A DNA stretch of 64,000 bases from Sternotherus odoratus (Eukaryota; Chordata; Testudines; Kinosternidae): positions 91,959,340 through 92,023,339 of the forward strand of contig JAVMKO010000002.1 in NCBI GenBank assembly GCA_032164245.1, written 5' to 3'. Shown piece by piece: positions 48,824 through 58,776 of the stretch. Under the pieces are notes generated by a model. It was not told where the DNA came from and searched no databases. It saw only the letters and a program-made list of their open reading frames with translations. Numbering within the stretch: the stretch's first letter is position 1; each line of letters begins with the position of its first letter. Made by a program: the position numbers and the translations under genes.

Positions 48824-50933
48824 GCCTACATTACTGTAAAAAAGGAAGTATTTTCAACTTACCCACTTATAACACTGGATGAAACATCACACAGATAAAG
48901 GTTGTGTAGTACTGCCATCATAAAGTTTATACATGTTTATAGCTAACAAAATTCTTTTTTCAAGACAATTCTCTTAATTTTTTTAAAACCAATTTAATGT
49001 TTAAGCATCAGTGTGTGGAAACAACTACTCATGGGGGATGTGTACTTTTATTTAACAGGAGTTCACAAATTTACATTTGAAATTGAGTGTTTGGTTGGTA
49101 CAACAGATGGGCAAGCCTTACCACAAACTACTAAACTAGTATAAAACTGCATTTACCAAAGGGTTTGGCTTTTTGGGGGGAGAGGGGAACAAGGAGGGTT
49201 GGCACACTAATAAAAAATGATTAATTTGCCAGAAACTATGTCAGAGCAAGTGAAAATATACTCAAGTCAGTGACTGAAAGTCCCATGTTCTGAAGGCTAT
49301 TTTTGCAGTTCCAAAACAAACAGTTATAATTATTTCCCGGCTCCCTATAGCATATTACTAAATTCAATTAATTTCAAAGTTTGTAAGTTTTAGTGCTGCA
49401 CATTAAAGAAGAGTAGATGTCGTCTTCTTTTCTTTTAAAAATTTACAAGGGATACATTTTTTTGAGGCATCACTTTCTCAGGAACTAATCTGATTCCAGT
49501 TTGGGAAGGTAGGACCTCCAGAACGCTCTGCTTCACTGTCAATGGGATTTTCTGGTACATATGTTTGGTACGCATATATACAAAACAACAGATGTTTTAA
49601 TATGCCATGATAGTGGAGAGCTGGCTACCACAATGCATAAAATGTTTACTGTTACTTTGCAAATGTAAAAACAAGCCTGAATATCAAAATAATAATACTT
49701 TGCATTTTATATATTATTTTTCATCCAAGGATCAGAAAATTATTTCCCTTTTGTAAGCAACATCATCCCATGTGAGGCAGATAAGTATCCCTGTTTTAGG
49801 AATCTGTAAAACTAAGAAAAAAGTCTGACTTGCTGATGGTCACCCAGGCAGCAGAGCCAGAAAAAGAACCCAGGCATTCTGACTCTCAGCCTATGTTCTA
49901 TCTTGGTCGTTTTTGCTTTTACAGCCTGCGCCTTCATCATCTTTTCACAAAGGGTGAAGTGGAGAGTGGATACTGAAGTGGCTACCAATCTATTCCCCCC
50001 ATGCTCCTATGGAGAATAAGAACATCTCAACACTCAAGCAAACAACCTTAGTCAAATGATAACAGAGCTGTGTTATAACAGAACAGCTGTGTCCAGACTT
50101 TCCAGGCTGGAAGGTTAACTAGGGGAAACTCTCAACTTTGAAATCAGAAACTACAAATACAGAATGATCATATTAATGGATAAACCAATTTTCTTTCAAG
50201 CGCACTGTTTGATACAGTTGGAGAATGAAGGGGAATTTTTTTCTGTATACCATATGTATCTAAATTCTCCTGCTTGAGGTTATTCTGCCTTTACATAGCT
50301 ATAAACAATGCCAGAGATAAGATACATCCAGAGACAATACAAAGAGTTTTTAAGAGAACAATGAGGTGAACATTAAACAGGAAATGTCTGCCTACCTGGG
50401 TCCAGCTAGGTTACAGATTTATTTTCTCAAAACCAGAGCTTAAGATCAGTGACACTAAACTATTAGGAGCCCTTTCCCAGAGCACCAGCTACACAATGTG
50501 ACACTCTGACAGAGATACACAGAGAATGCAGCAGTGCAGTCTGTTTCTTCCAGCCCACAGATGGAAGTAGCTAGGCTACATGGGGCTTACAAAAAACATG
50601 CAAAGAAAGAATAAACTTTAGGTGAGACCAGATGCGTACAGAGTTCTGTTGTTTTAACCCTTTTCTCTGCTCATGTATGTACCTTTAGGTGAATAAACAA
50701 TGCATGTATTTTGGGAATGCTGTGTTGGGGTCACTTTAGTCAACTGCAGGTCACCAGATCCTGGACAGAAGTTTTGTTTCAAGTTCCAAATATAGTTAGC
50801 CCTGTATGACTTGGGAAACAGAAGAGTTGCAACCAAGAATTCCAGTCCAATGGTGTTTGAACAGTGTGGTTCCACCCTTGAGAACAGGGAAGAAGGCAAG
50901 GTCTTAGGAATGCATTCAAGATACATTTCTTGC
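48824..50933. other. CDKAL1 intron with one MIR-like fragment
   Basis: At 49690-49912 the plus strand shows GGTCACCCAGGCAGCAGAGCC then AACCCAGGCATTCTGACTC, the antisense MIR pattern. The rest is AT-rich and unassigned. Confidence 0.5.
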
Positions 50934-51734
50934 TTAATGTTGTAGTTATGTTCCTGAAAAATGCAACTTTAAATGAAACAATGTTAAGCAAATCCAATTT
51001 CCCCAAAATAATTAGTGTAAATGGGGAAGGGGTGTTAGGTTCCGGGGAAATATTTTTCAAGAGACAAAAGACTATATTATAACTTATACTGTGTGTGTAC
51101 ACATACAAATGCAGTATATGTTTTAAACAAACAATTTAATACTGTACACAGCAATGATGATTGTGAAGGTCAGTTGAGGTAGTGAAGTCAGCGGGTGGAA
51201 GAAGGTAGGATATTTCCCAGGGGATGCCTTACAGCTAACATGTTGTTAATGTAGCCTCACACTCTACAAAGCAGCACAAATGGAGGAAGGGGAGACAGCA
51301 TGGCACACAGAGACAGAGTCACACACCCTGTGTGAGAGAGAGATGCGCATTGCCCCTTTAAGTACACTGACCCCACTCTAAGTACACTGCCTTTTAAAGT
51401 AGATCAGCAAGTTGAGGCAGCAGCTGCTGCCATCAAGCTCCCTCTGTCCTGAGCCCTGTTGTGTCCCCCATTCCCGACTCTATGGAGATGGAGTAAGCGG
51501 GGGGAAAGGCAGGGGGGAGGGAGACATCCTGTCATTAGTAACCTTCTTTCCCCCTCACCCCCACACAGCAAGCAGGAGGCTCCCAAGAGCAGCTCCAAGG
51601 TAGAGGGCAGGAGCAGCACATGCAGTGGGGGGCAGGGACAGCTGTACTGACAGTAATTGATAGCCTGCTGAGCGGCTGCTGCACAGGGAAGGAACGGTTA
51701 CTCACCTCTCGTAACGTTTGTTCTTCGAGACGTG

Positions 51735-51899
51735 TTGCTCATGTCCATTCCGACAAGTGTGTGCGCACCGCGCATGCACGGTTCCGGAAGTTTTTCCCCA
51801 GCGGTACCCGTAGGGTCGGCAGGGGCGACCCCTGGAGTGGCGCCCTTATGGCCATGCATATATGCCCCTGCCGACCCTACCCCCGCTCAGTTCCTTCTT
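51735..51899. repeat. DIRS B left inverted terminal repeat
   Basis: 165 bp from TTGCTCATGTCCATTCCGAC to AGTTCCTTCTT, the exact reverse complement of 57552-57716 in my base-by-base reading. The outer 44 bp (51691-51734) are unique to this end. A CATATATGC word inside could act as a TATA-like site in either arm. Confidence 0.95.
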
Positions 51900-51935
51900 G
51901 CCGGTACTCCGACAGAGGGGAGGCGGGTGGGATTC

Positions 51936-52036
51936 GGAATGGACATGAGCAACACGTCTCGAAGAACAAACGTTACGAGAGGTGAGTAACCGTTCCTTCT
52001 TCTTCGAGTGCTTGCTCATGTCCATTCCGACAAGTG
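51936..52036. repeat. DIRS B internal complementary region
   Basis: 51936-51996 is complementary to the left terminus 51691-51751. 51997-52036 is complementary to the right terminus ending near 57730. On the minus strand it reads ...CACTCGAAGAAGAA-GGAACGGTTACTC, which is the right end joined to the left end. In the DIRS model this region templates completion of the ends and circle closure. Confidence 0.93.
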
Positions 52037-52048
52037 ACTTACGAGCAG

Positions 52049-53122
52049 TTACCTTGGAGGTGGGAGAGGAGTAGCTCTAGTTCCTGCCGTCAGGACCGCT
52101 TGTCCCATAGCAGCGTCCTCCGAGGTCTGCTGAACAATGGCGTAGTGCGAGGAGAAGGTATGGACCGAAGACCATGTCGCTGCTCTGCAGATGTCGACAA
52201 TTGGGATGTGCGCCAGGTACGCTGTGGATGTGGCCTGGGCCCTGGTTGAGTGAGCTGTTAGCGGCGGAGGAGAAGCGTTCGAGAGGCTATAACACAGCTT
52301 AATGCAGGAGGTGATCCATCCCGAAAGGCGTTGGGACGAGATCGGTAGTCCCTTCATTCTCTCCGCTACTGAAATAAAAAGTTGTGAAGTCTTACGGAAA
52401 GGTTTTGTGCGTTCTATATAAAAAGCCAGAGCCCTCCTCACATCTAATGAGTGTAACATCCTCTCTTTGTTGGAGGCATGGGGTTTGGGAAAAAACACAG
52501 GGAGGAAAATGTCCTGGTTCAAGTGAAAAGCCGAAACCACCTTAGGGAGGAAGGCCGGATGAGGCCGTAGCTGAACCTTATCTTTATGGAAGACGGTATA
52601 AGGCGGTTCAGAGGTGAGCGCCCTGAGCTCTGACACCCTTCGGGCGGATGTAATGGCCACAAGGAAGGCCGTCTTCCAAGAAAGATAAGAGAGTGGACAA
52701 GAAGCTAAAGGCTCAAAGGGAGGTCTCATAAGAGCCGACAGCACCAGGTTAAGGTCCCACAGGGGAACCGGTGGTCGCACCGATGGGTACAACCTTTCCA
52801 AACCCTTGAGGAAACGCCCCACAAGTGGGTTGCTGAACACCGAGGTTCCTGCAACCCCTGTATGAAAGGCCGATATGGCCGCCAGGTGCACCCGAATCGT
52901 GGAAATGGCTAGGCCTAACTGTTTTAGTTCCAGGAGGTAATCCAGGATCAGGGGCATGGGAGCTACAGCCGGGTTTACCCCTTTAACCTGGGCCCATAGA
53001 GAGAAACGTTTCCATTTAGCCATATAAGTGTTGCGGGTCGACAGTTTCCTGCTCCCCAACAGAACCTCTCTGACATGTGAGGAGCATTGAAGCTCCGAGG
53101 GGTTTAACCACGGATATTCCAT
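52049..53122 (-). CDS. DIRS B tyrosine recombinase
   Basis: Starting at the ATG 53122-53120 the frame encodes 357 residues ending ATPLPPPR. An N-terminal SAM-like core-binding part (about 20-110: LSTRNTYMAKWKRF, LAISTIRVHLAAIS) precedes the catalytic domain. There ITSARRVSELRAL supplies the first Arg (161/162), AHSTRAQA gives His291 and Arg294, W317 sits at the second His/Trp position, and SHYAIV gives the nucleophile Tyr327. All expected residues are thus present. The ATG lies 19 nt inside the end of the RT frame, suggesting translation by reinitiation. The frame is also open far upstream (to 54943), antiparallel to no gene but overprinting RT. In DIRS elements this enzyme integrates the circular DNA. 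No equivalent exists in copy A. Confidence 0.92.
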   Translation of the reverse strand: MEYPWLNPSELQCSSHVREVLLGSRKLSTRNTYMAKWKRFSLWAQVKGVNPAVAPMPLILDYLLELKQLGLAISTIRVHLAAISAFHTGVAGTSVFSNPLVGRFLKGLERLYPSVRPPVPLWDLNLVLSALMRPPFEPLASCPLSYLSWKTAFLVAITSARRVSELRALTSEPPYTVFHKDKVQLRPHPAFLPKVVSAFHLNQDIFLPVFFPKPHASNKERMLHSLDVRRALAFYIERTKPFRKTSQLFISVAERMKGLPISSQRLSGWITSCIKLCYSLSNASPPPLTAHSTRAQATSTAYLAHIPIVDICRAATWSSVHTFSSHYAIVQQTSEDAAMGQAVLTAGTRATPLPPPR

Positions 53123-55146
53123 GCTGTGAGGTGGAGCGATGGGAGGTTGGGATGGAGCAACCGCCCGTGGTCCTGGGACACTAACGTTGGGAGGGGAGGG
53201 AGGGTTATGGGTTCGGATACAGAGAGAGACAGCAACAGAGTGTACCAATGTTGGCGCGGCCACGCCGGTGCTATTAGAATCATGGCCGTCCTGTCTCGTC
53301 GGGCCTTGAGCAACACTCTGTGAATGAGTGGGAACGGAGGAAACGCATAAAGAAGACCCTCCCTCCAAGGGATCTGAAAGGCGTCTGCCTCTGAACCTGG
53401 GCTGAGGTTCATAAGGGAGCAAAACCTCTGGCATTTCCTGTTGGCCCTTGTGGCGAACAGGTCTAGGAGGGGAAATCCCCACCTCAGGAAGATTGAATGG
53501 GCCACATCGGTCCTGAGTGACCATTCGTGACCCCGAAACGAACGACTGAGGGTGTCTGCCAGAACATTCTGAACCCCTGGGAGGTAGGTGGCTATAAGGT
53601 GGATGTTGTGCAAAATGCAAAAATCCCATAAGTCTAGGGCTTCCCTGCATAGGGGAGAAGAGCGAGCACCACCCTGTTTGTTTATATAAAACATCGTCGC
53701 CGTGTTGTCCGTCTGGACTAGCACACACTTGCCTTGCAGCCGGTCCCGAAATACCTGACACGCGAGGCGAACTGCTCTCAGCTCCCGGACGTTGATGTGC
53801 AGGGATAGTTCGCTGTGAGACCAGTGACCTTGAGTCCTGGAGTCTCCAAGATGGGCTCCCCAGCCGAGGGCGGATGCATCTGTCCCTAATGTCACTGTGG
53901 GCTGGGGCTTTTGGAAGGGGACCCCCGCTCGGAGTGAGCTGGGCTGGAGCCACCACTGTAGTGAACTTAGCGTGTGGTGTGGGAGGGTGACGACCAGGTC
54001 CAGTGGGTCCCTTCCCTGTCTGTATACCGTCGACAGCCAAGCTTGGAGGGGTCGAAGTCGAAGTCTGGCGTATGGCACCACGTACGTGCACGCTGCCATA
54101 TGGCCCAATAGGACCATGCAGTTTCTGGCTGTGGTAGTTGGATACTGCAGGAAGGAGCGAACCAAGTTCGTTATGGCGTCGATCCGAGCAGTGGGCAGGA
54201 ATGCCATGGCTCGCTGAGAGTCCAGAACTGCCCCAATAAACTCGATTCTTTGGGTGGGAACTAAGGTCGACTTTGGCTCGTTTAGTATGAGGCCCAACCT
54301 GAGGAAAGTGGCCCTGACGAGAGTTATCTGCTGGATTGCTAACTCTCTTGAGTGTGCTCTGGTGAGCCAATCGTCCAGGTAAGGGTAGACGTGTACCTGT
54401 CTCCTCCTTAGATATGCGGCCACTACCGACATGCACTTTGTAAACACCCTTGGGGCGGTCGACAGGCCGAAGGGGAGCACTGCAAATTGGTAGTGATGAT
54501 CCCCTAGCACGAATCTCAGGAACCTCCTGTGACTGGGGATGATTGATATGTGGAAGTAAGCGTCCTTTAAGTCGAGGGCGGCAAACCAGTCTCCGCGATC
54601 CATGGAAGGGATAATGGTTGCAAGGGAGAGCATGCGGAACTTCAGCTTCTTTATGTAGGAGTTGAGGCCCCGTAGGTCTAGGATAGGGCGAAGGCCGCCT
54701 TTGGCCTTCGGGATAAGGAAATAACGGGAATAGTAGCCCTTGCCCCGAAATTCTTGAGGAACCTCCTCTATGGCACCCAAAGACAAGAGGGTCTGGACCT
54801 CCTGAACTAGGAGTTGCTCGTGAGATGGGTCCCTGAAGAGGGACGGGGAAGGGGGATGGTTGGGAGGGAGGGAAGAAAATTGGATAGAATATCCCACTTC
54901 CACCAGGCTGAGAACCCATTTGTCTGATGTGATTCGGGACCAAGCCTGGTAAAAGTGGGACAGGCGATTCACGAAGGGCAGGACAGGATAGGATTGGGAT
55001 ACTGGAAGGCCGTCCTCGTGCGCACCTTCAAAAATTTGGTCTGCCGTTAGAGGGCTGTCTAGGCCCGGGCTGCTGCTGCCCGTTACGGGAGGAAGATCTC
55101 GGACGACCCCTATTCGCTCCCCTACCACCCCTCCTGGGTTGGTCAC
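53104..55146 (-). CDS. DIRS B reverse transcriptase-RNase H
   Basis: The 680-residue frame from ATG 55146 overlaps the gag end by 119 nt in a different frame. The RT domain covers about 105-310: FRGKGYYSRYFLIPKAKGG, motif A LDLKDAYFHI (Asp192/Asp195), PFGLSTAPRVF, and the active site YPYLDDW (Asp258-259). RNase H follows with TLGTDAS (Asp423), NVRELRAV (Glu455), VQTDNTA (Asp480) and VLADTLSR (Asp531), so the D-E-D-D set is complete. A C-terminal extension (LFATRANRKCQRFCSLMNLS ... LIAPAWPRQ), shared with copy A, has no function I can assign. The product would copy the element RNA in a virus-like or ribonucleoprotein particle. How it is expressed downstream of gag is not evident. The true start may lie upstream of this ATG. 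Confidence 0.92.
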   Translation of the reverse strand: MTNPGGVVGERIGVVRDLPPVTGSSSPGLDSPLTADQIFEGAHEDGLPVSQSYPVLPFVNRLSHFYQAWSRITSDKWVLSLVEVGYSIQFSSLPPNHPPSPSLFRDPSHEQLLVQEVQTLLSLGAIEEVPQEFRGKGYYSRYFLIPKAKGGLRPILDLRGLNSYIKKLKFRMLSLATIIPSMDRGDWFAALDLKDAYFHISIIPSHRRFLRFVLGDHHYQFAVLPFGLSTAPRVFTKCMSVVAAYLRRRQVHVYPYLDDWLTRAHSRELAIQQITLVRATFLRLGLILNEPKSTLVPTQRIEFIGAVLDSQRAMAFLPTARIDAITNLVRSFLQYPTTTARNCMVLLGHMAACTYVVPYARLRLRPLQAWLSTVYRQGRDPLDLVVTLPHHTLSSLQWWLQPSSLRAGVPFQKPQPTVTLGTDASALGWGAHLGDSRTQGHWSHSELSLHINVRELRAVRLACQVFRDRLQGKCVLVQTDNTATMFYINKQGGARSSPLCREALDLWDFCILHNIHLIATYLPGVQNVLADTLSRSFRGHEWSLRTDVAHSIFLRWGFPLLDLFATRANRKCQRFCSLMNLSPGSEADAFQIPWREGLLYAFPPFPLIHRVLLKARRDRTAMILIAPAWPRQHWYTLLLSLSVSEPITLPPLPTLVSQDHGRLLHPNLPSLHLTAWNIRG

Positions 55147-57394
55147 GCCTTGGTCCCTGTTGGAAAGGACGGGATGGAGGGGCTGGGGGAGGTCTAAACG
55201 GCCGCCTGATAGCCTGAGGCGTGTGTAGGCCCAGAGATCTGAGCATGGCCCTAGAATCCTTCATGGAATGAAGTTTCTTATCAGTGTCCTCTGAGAATAA
55301 CCCTTGCTTGTCGAAGGGAAGATCTTGAATGGATGCCTGGACAGGTGGTGGAATTCCTGACACCTGTAACCAGGCTCCCCTCCTCATAACTATGGCTGTC
55401 GCCATAGTTCTAGATGCAGAGTCGGCTGCATCCAGGGCGGCCTGCAGTGCGGCCCTAGAAACCACTTTACCCTCTTCCACTATGGCTGTGAATTCGGGAG
55501 TGGATTCCTTCGCCACCTGCCCCTGGAATTTATTCAGTGCTGCCCAAGAATTAAACGCGTAGCGTCCTAATGCCGCCTGCTGGTTCGCAATACGTAATTG
55601 CAGCGCGGCTGAAGAGTACACCTTCCTGCCGTATAGGTCTAGCTTTTTGGCATCATGTGACCTGGGAGTAGGCCCTGGCTGACCTTGACGCTCCCTTTGG
55701 TTCACGGCGTCCGCTACCAAAGAACCAGGTGCCGGGTGGGTGAATAAATGTTCATAGCCTGTCCGGGGCGCAAAGTATCGTCTTTCAACGCCTCTCGCGG
55801 TTGGTGGGAGTGATGATGGAGTTTGCCACAATGTATTAGAGGTGGATTGTATTTTCTTAATGAATGGTAAAGCAATTTTTGGTGGACCATCCGATGAGAG
55901 TATGTCCACCGTTGGATCCTCTTCCTCTATCACCTCCTCAGCAGGGAGGTTCAAATTTCGGGCAACCCTACGCAGGAGGTCTTGGTGGCCCTTGATGTCC
56001 ATTGGCGGTAGGCCCGTGGTGGACGAACCCGCCACCGCCTCATCTGGAGAGGAGGAGGAAGATGAGAGGAACTGTGTTTCACCTTGTACAGGTTCCTCTA
56101 AGGTAGGTTCCACGGTCGCCCTATCCGTAGAACGGATAGACTGGTGACTGCCCAGACCCGAGGGTCCCGGCATAGGGTCATCTTCAGGTACCTCTGTGGG
56201 AGGTCTGGTGATTGTGGCCGACACCGGAGCACGCGGCACAGAGGGCAGAGAGGCAGTGACGGATGGCGGCCCCTGCACTTGTTGGAATGCCCACGGTGCC
56301 CATACAGGCCATTGCCCTGATCCCTGTGTATACTGCAGCCATGGTGCCGGCTGTGACTCGCTGCGGTGCCGGGATCGGTGCCGAGAGTGGTGGCGGCTTG
56401 TTGAATGGTGATGGCTCTTGTGTGAATGCCGGGAGCCTGCCTCGGAGCGGTGGGTGCGGCCGGAGCGGGTGGAGCCCACATCGGAGTCCGAAGACTGCTC
56501 GGATGCTGACCACGGAGGTGCCGTTCCTTCCGGTGCCGTGGGTGGGTAGAACATCATTGGCTTCCCCGGAAAAGCTCTCGGTGCCGGCTGGCGAACACAT
56601 GTCTCTGCGGGAGCCTGCGGTAACGGTGCCGTGGAGTCCCTTCGGGGTAATGTTACTGGTGGTGCCGACCTAGTCACCGGTGCCGAGGTAGCCCCCATCG
56701 GGGGAATAACCGGAGGTAACGGTGCCGGAGCCACAAACGGTGCCGTCGCTGGTATGAGCACCTGTGGCGCCACCGGTGCCGGCAGGGTGGTCGGTGCCGC
56801 AGTGGAGTCCCCCGTCATTTCGATCAGCTCCCTGGCTGCATCGAAGGCATCCGGGGTCGACGGCATATCCAGGTCGTGAAGCATCTCGGGCGGGGCTACC
56901 TCGTCCCTTGACGTAGGAGCGCGCACCGAGGAGAGCTGTAAAGGCACTTGACGGGGCTCACTCAGGTGACCCGAAGTCTGCCTATTAGAAGAGGATTTCC
57001 CCTTTGCCTTCTTGGATGGGGACCGACCTCTTTGCTTCTTTGCCGGGACCGGAGATTGGGAGCGGTGCCGGCGCGGGCTCACGGACCGGTGCGGGGAGCG
57101 GTGCCGGTGAGCTTTATCCTTCTTCGGTGCCGCAGGGTCCCGCACCGAGGCTGGGGCACTTCTGACTGAAGTGGATGGGAGATCTCCTTGAGGCTGAAGT
57201 GCTGATTCCATCAGGATAAGCTTCAGTCTCGACTCCCTTTCCTTCTTTGTCCTGGGTTTAAAGCCCTTACAGATAGTACAACGCTCCGACAGATGACTCT
57301 CCCCGAGGCACTTCAGACACTTAGTGTGAGGGTCACTGTTGGGCATGGGCTTCCCGCAGTGCACGCAGGTTTTAAACCCCGGCGCCCCAGGCAT
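55028..57394 (-). CDS. DIRS B gag-like protein
   Basis: The 788-residue frame starts MPGAPGFKTCVHCGKPMPNS. Cysteines 10, 13, 26, 29, 39 and 42 with His23 and His34 form one or two zinc-binding knuckles at the N terminus. A basic Ser/Arg/His-rich stretch (about 85-135 and 310-355) and Pro/Thr-rich spacers follow. A conserved middle domain runs from GHQDLLRRVARNLNLPAEE through IALPFIKKIQ to RRYFAPRTGYEHLF and LQLRIANQQAALGRYAFNSW. The C-terminal tail is Gly/Arg-rich (RRDQPRRGGRGANRGRPRS). It is the first gene of the element, starting 158 bp inside the 5' ITR boundary. By analogy with other DIRS elements it should coat the RNA. Homologues in this window are broken at 19642-17327 and in the remnants. 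Confidence 0.88.
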   Translation of the reverse strand: MPGAPGFKTCVHCGKPMPNSDPHTKCLKCLGESHLSERCTICKGFKPRTKKERESRLKLILMESALQPQGDLPSTSVRSAPASVRDPAAPKKDKAHRHRSPHRSVSPRRHRSQSPVPAKKQRGRSPSKKAKGKSSSNRQTSGHLSEPRQVPLQLSSVRAPTSRDEVAPPEMLHDLDMPSTPDAFDAARELIEMTGDSTAAPTTLPAPVAPQVLIPATAPFVAPAPLPPVIPPMGATSAPVTRSAPPVTLPRRDSTAPLPQAPAETCVRQPAPRAFPGKPMMFYPPTAPEGTAPPWSASEQSSDSDVGSTRSGRTHRSEAGSRHSHKSHHHSTSRHHSRHRSRHRSESQPAPWLQYTQGSGQWPVWAPWAFQQVQGPPSVTASLPSVPRAPVSATITRPPTEVPEDDPMPGPSGLGSHQSIRSTDRATVEPTLEEPVQGETQFLSSSSSSPDEAVAGSSTTGLPPMDIKGHQDLLRRVARNLNLPAEEVIEEEDPTVDILSSDGPPKIALPFIKKIQSTSNTLWQTPSSLPPTARGVERRYFAPRTGYEHLFTHPAPGSLVADAVNQRERQGQPGPTPRSHDAKKLDLYGRKVYSSAALQLRIANQQAALGRYAFNSWAALNKFQGQVAKESTPEFTAIVEEGKVVSRAALQAALDAADSASRTMATAIVMRRGAWLQVSGIPPPVQASIQDLPFDKQGLFSEDTDKKLHSMKDSRAMLRSLGLHTPQAIRRPFRPPPAPPSRPFQQGPRRDQPRRGGRGANRGRPRSSSRNGQQQPGPRQPSNGRPNF

Positions 57395-57551
57395 AACACG
57401 ATAACAACTTCCTAAACTACTCCTATTCTAATGCAACAGATAAACAACTCTATAAACTAGCTATAAACACTAAACTAAGCAACTATGGATTGTTGAGATA
57501 CCGCTAATACACAACGAGGTAGAGGGATTCCAGCTAACCGTCATGGGCGGG

Positions 57552-57716
57552 AAGAAGGAACTGAGCGGGGGTAGGGTCGGCAGGGGCATATATGCATGGC
57601 CATAAGGGCGCCACTCCAGGGGTCGCCCCTGCCGACCCTACGGGTACCGCTGGGGAAAAACTTCCGGAACCGTGCATGCGCGGTGCGCACACACTTGTCG
57701 GAATGGACATGAGCAA
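57552..57716. repeat. DIRS B right inverted terminal repeat (5' end of element)
   Basis: 165 bp from AAGAAGGAACTGAGCGGGGG to GGACATGAGCAA, identical to the complement of the left arm. The outer 16 bp (57717-57732) end in CGAAGAAGAAC. Confidence 0.95.
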
Positions 57717-57944
57717 GCACTCGAAGAAGAACTTAGGGGAGCAGGGAGCTGATGGGGGGCTGCCGGTCTACCCTGGTTCCAAGCCCCCACCAGCTAGCTA
57801 CAACGAGATGCTCTTCCTGCAAGCAGTAGGCGGCTGCCAAACAACATTATAAGGGAGCATTGCACAACTTTAAAGGAGCACGTTCTCTAGTTGATCAGCA
57901 ACGTAACAACGTTAACCAGAACAACTTTAAGTGAGGGGTTATGG

Positions 57945-58205
57945 TATTTTCTGTCTTATTACCTATCCCTTTCTTAATGATTTCCGACATTCTGTTTGGT
58001 TTTTCGACTGCCACTGCACATTGAGTGACTGTTTTCAGAGAACTATCCACAATGACTCCAAGATCTCTTTCTTCAGTGGTAACAACTAATTTAGACCCCA
58101 TCATTTTTAATGTATAGTTGGGATTCTGTTTTCCAATGTGCATTAAGTGATCTAAAATGCAGTTCACCCTATAACTGTGACACACAAAAAGTGCTATCAT
58201 TCCCT
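57945..58205 (-). pseudogene. CR1 LINE fragment (RT C-terminal part)
   Basis: A minus-strand frame reads DHLMHIGKQNPNYTLKMMGS, then TTEERDLGVIVDSSLKTVTQ and CAVAVEKPNRMSEIIKKGI. This is the characteristic sequence after the RT palm in CR1 ORF2. It abuts the end of the Tigger-like copy 2. Confidence 0.85.
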
Positions 58206-58388
58206 GATGTTAAAGTCTGCACTTAAGTAGATATGGCTCTCTCATCTGAATCACAGCAGACCCATCACTTTGTGCTAACAGTTAAGGAGACAAAGGTAAA
58301 TAATGACAAACAACTACTTTTCCATTTGATTAAGATCGTAGTTTTCAATGAAATATACTGGTCTGAACCAAGATGTACTTAAAAATAA

Positions 58389-58775
58389 TACAGTCAAGGA
58401 AATGTAGGACTCGAAGGGACCTCAAGAAGTCATCTGGTCCATACACACACCATGCTGAGGCAGGATTTAATATACCTCACCAGTCATGACAAGCAGCTGT
58501 CTAATCTGTTATTTAAACCTCCAATCACAGGGATTACACAACCTCTCTAAGTATCCTGTTCCAGTGCTTAACTATCCTTATAGATATTAGAAAGCTTTTT
58601 CCTAATACCCAAACTAAATCTCCCTTGATGCAAACTAAGATGATTACTTTTTGTTCTACCATTAGTGCTCATGGAAAACAATTGACCATCATCCTCTTTA
58701 TAACAACCTACTACATATTTGAAGACTTCTGCCCAATTCTTTCAACCTTTCCTCATAGATCATGTTTTCTAAACC
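58389..58775 (-). repeat. CR1 3' region
   Basis: The plus strand reads GGACTCGAAGGGACCTCAAG, then CTGTTCCAGTGCTTAACTA and AGCTTTTTCCTAATACCC, the antisense order of the CR1 3' end. Because its 3' end is at the left, it is a different copy from the fragment at 57945-58205. Confidence 0.85.
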
Positions 58776-58776
58776 A

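Larger units (their letters stand above)
51691..57732 (-). mobile_element. DIRS retrotransposon copy B, apparently full length and intact
   Basis: This 6042-bp element has two ITRs of 165 bp with no difference between arms and an internal complementary region. Gag, RT-RNase H and tyrosine recombinase frames are all open with catalytic residues present. It is inserted in a Tigger-like element: the left flank CTGCACAGGGAA and right flank TTAGGGGAGCAGG match CACAGGGAATTTAGGAGAGCAGG in copy 3 (63420-63442), giving the empty site. Identical arms and open frames point to a recent insertion. DIRS elements copy RNA into circular DNA and integrate by a tyrosine recombinase, so they leave no target duplication, as seen here. 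Confidence 0.93.
50934..57944 (+). mobile_element. Tigger-like DNA element, copy 2, split by DIRS B
   Basis: The left half (50934-51690) and right half (57733-57944) together match the uninterrupted copy at 62658-63669 in the same orientation. The right end ..TTAAGTGAGGGGTTATGG|TA is the decayed form of ..AAGTGAGGAGTTCCTG|TA. No transposase is encoded. Confidence 0.75.
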
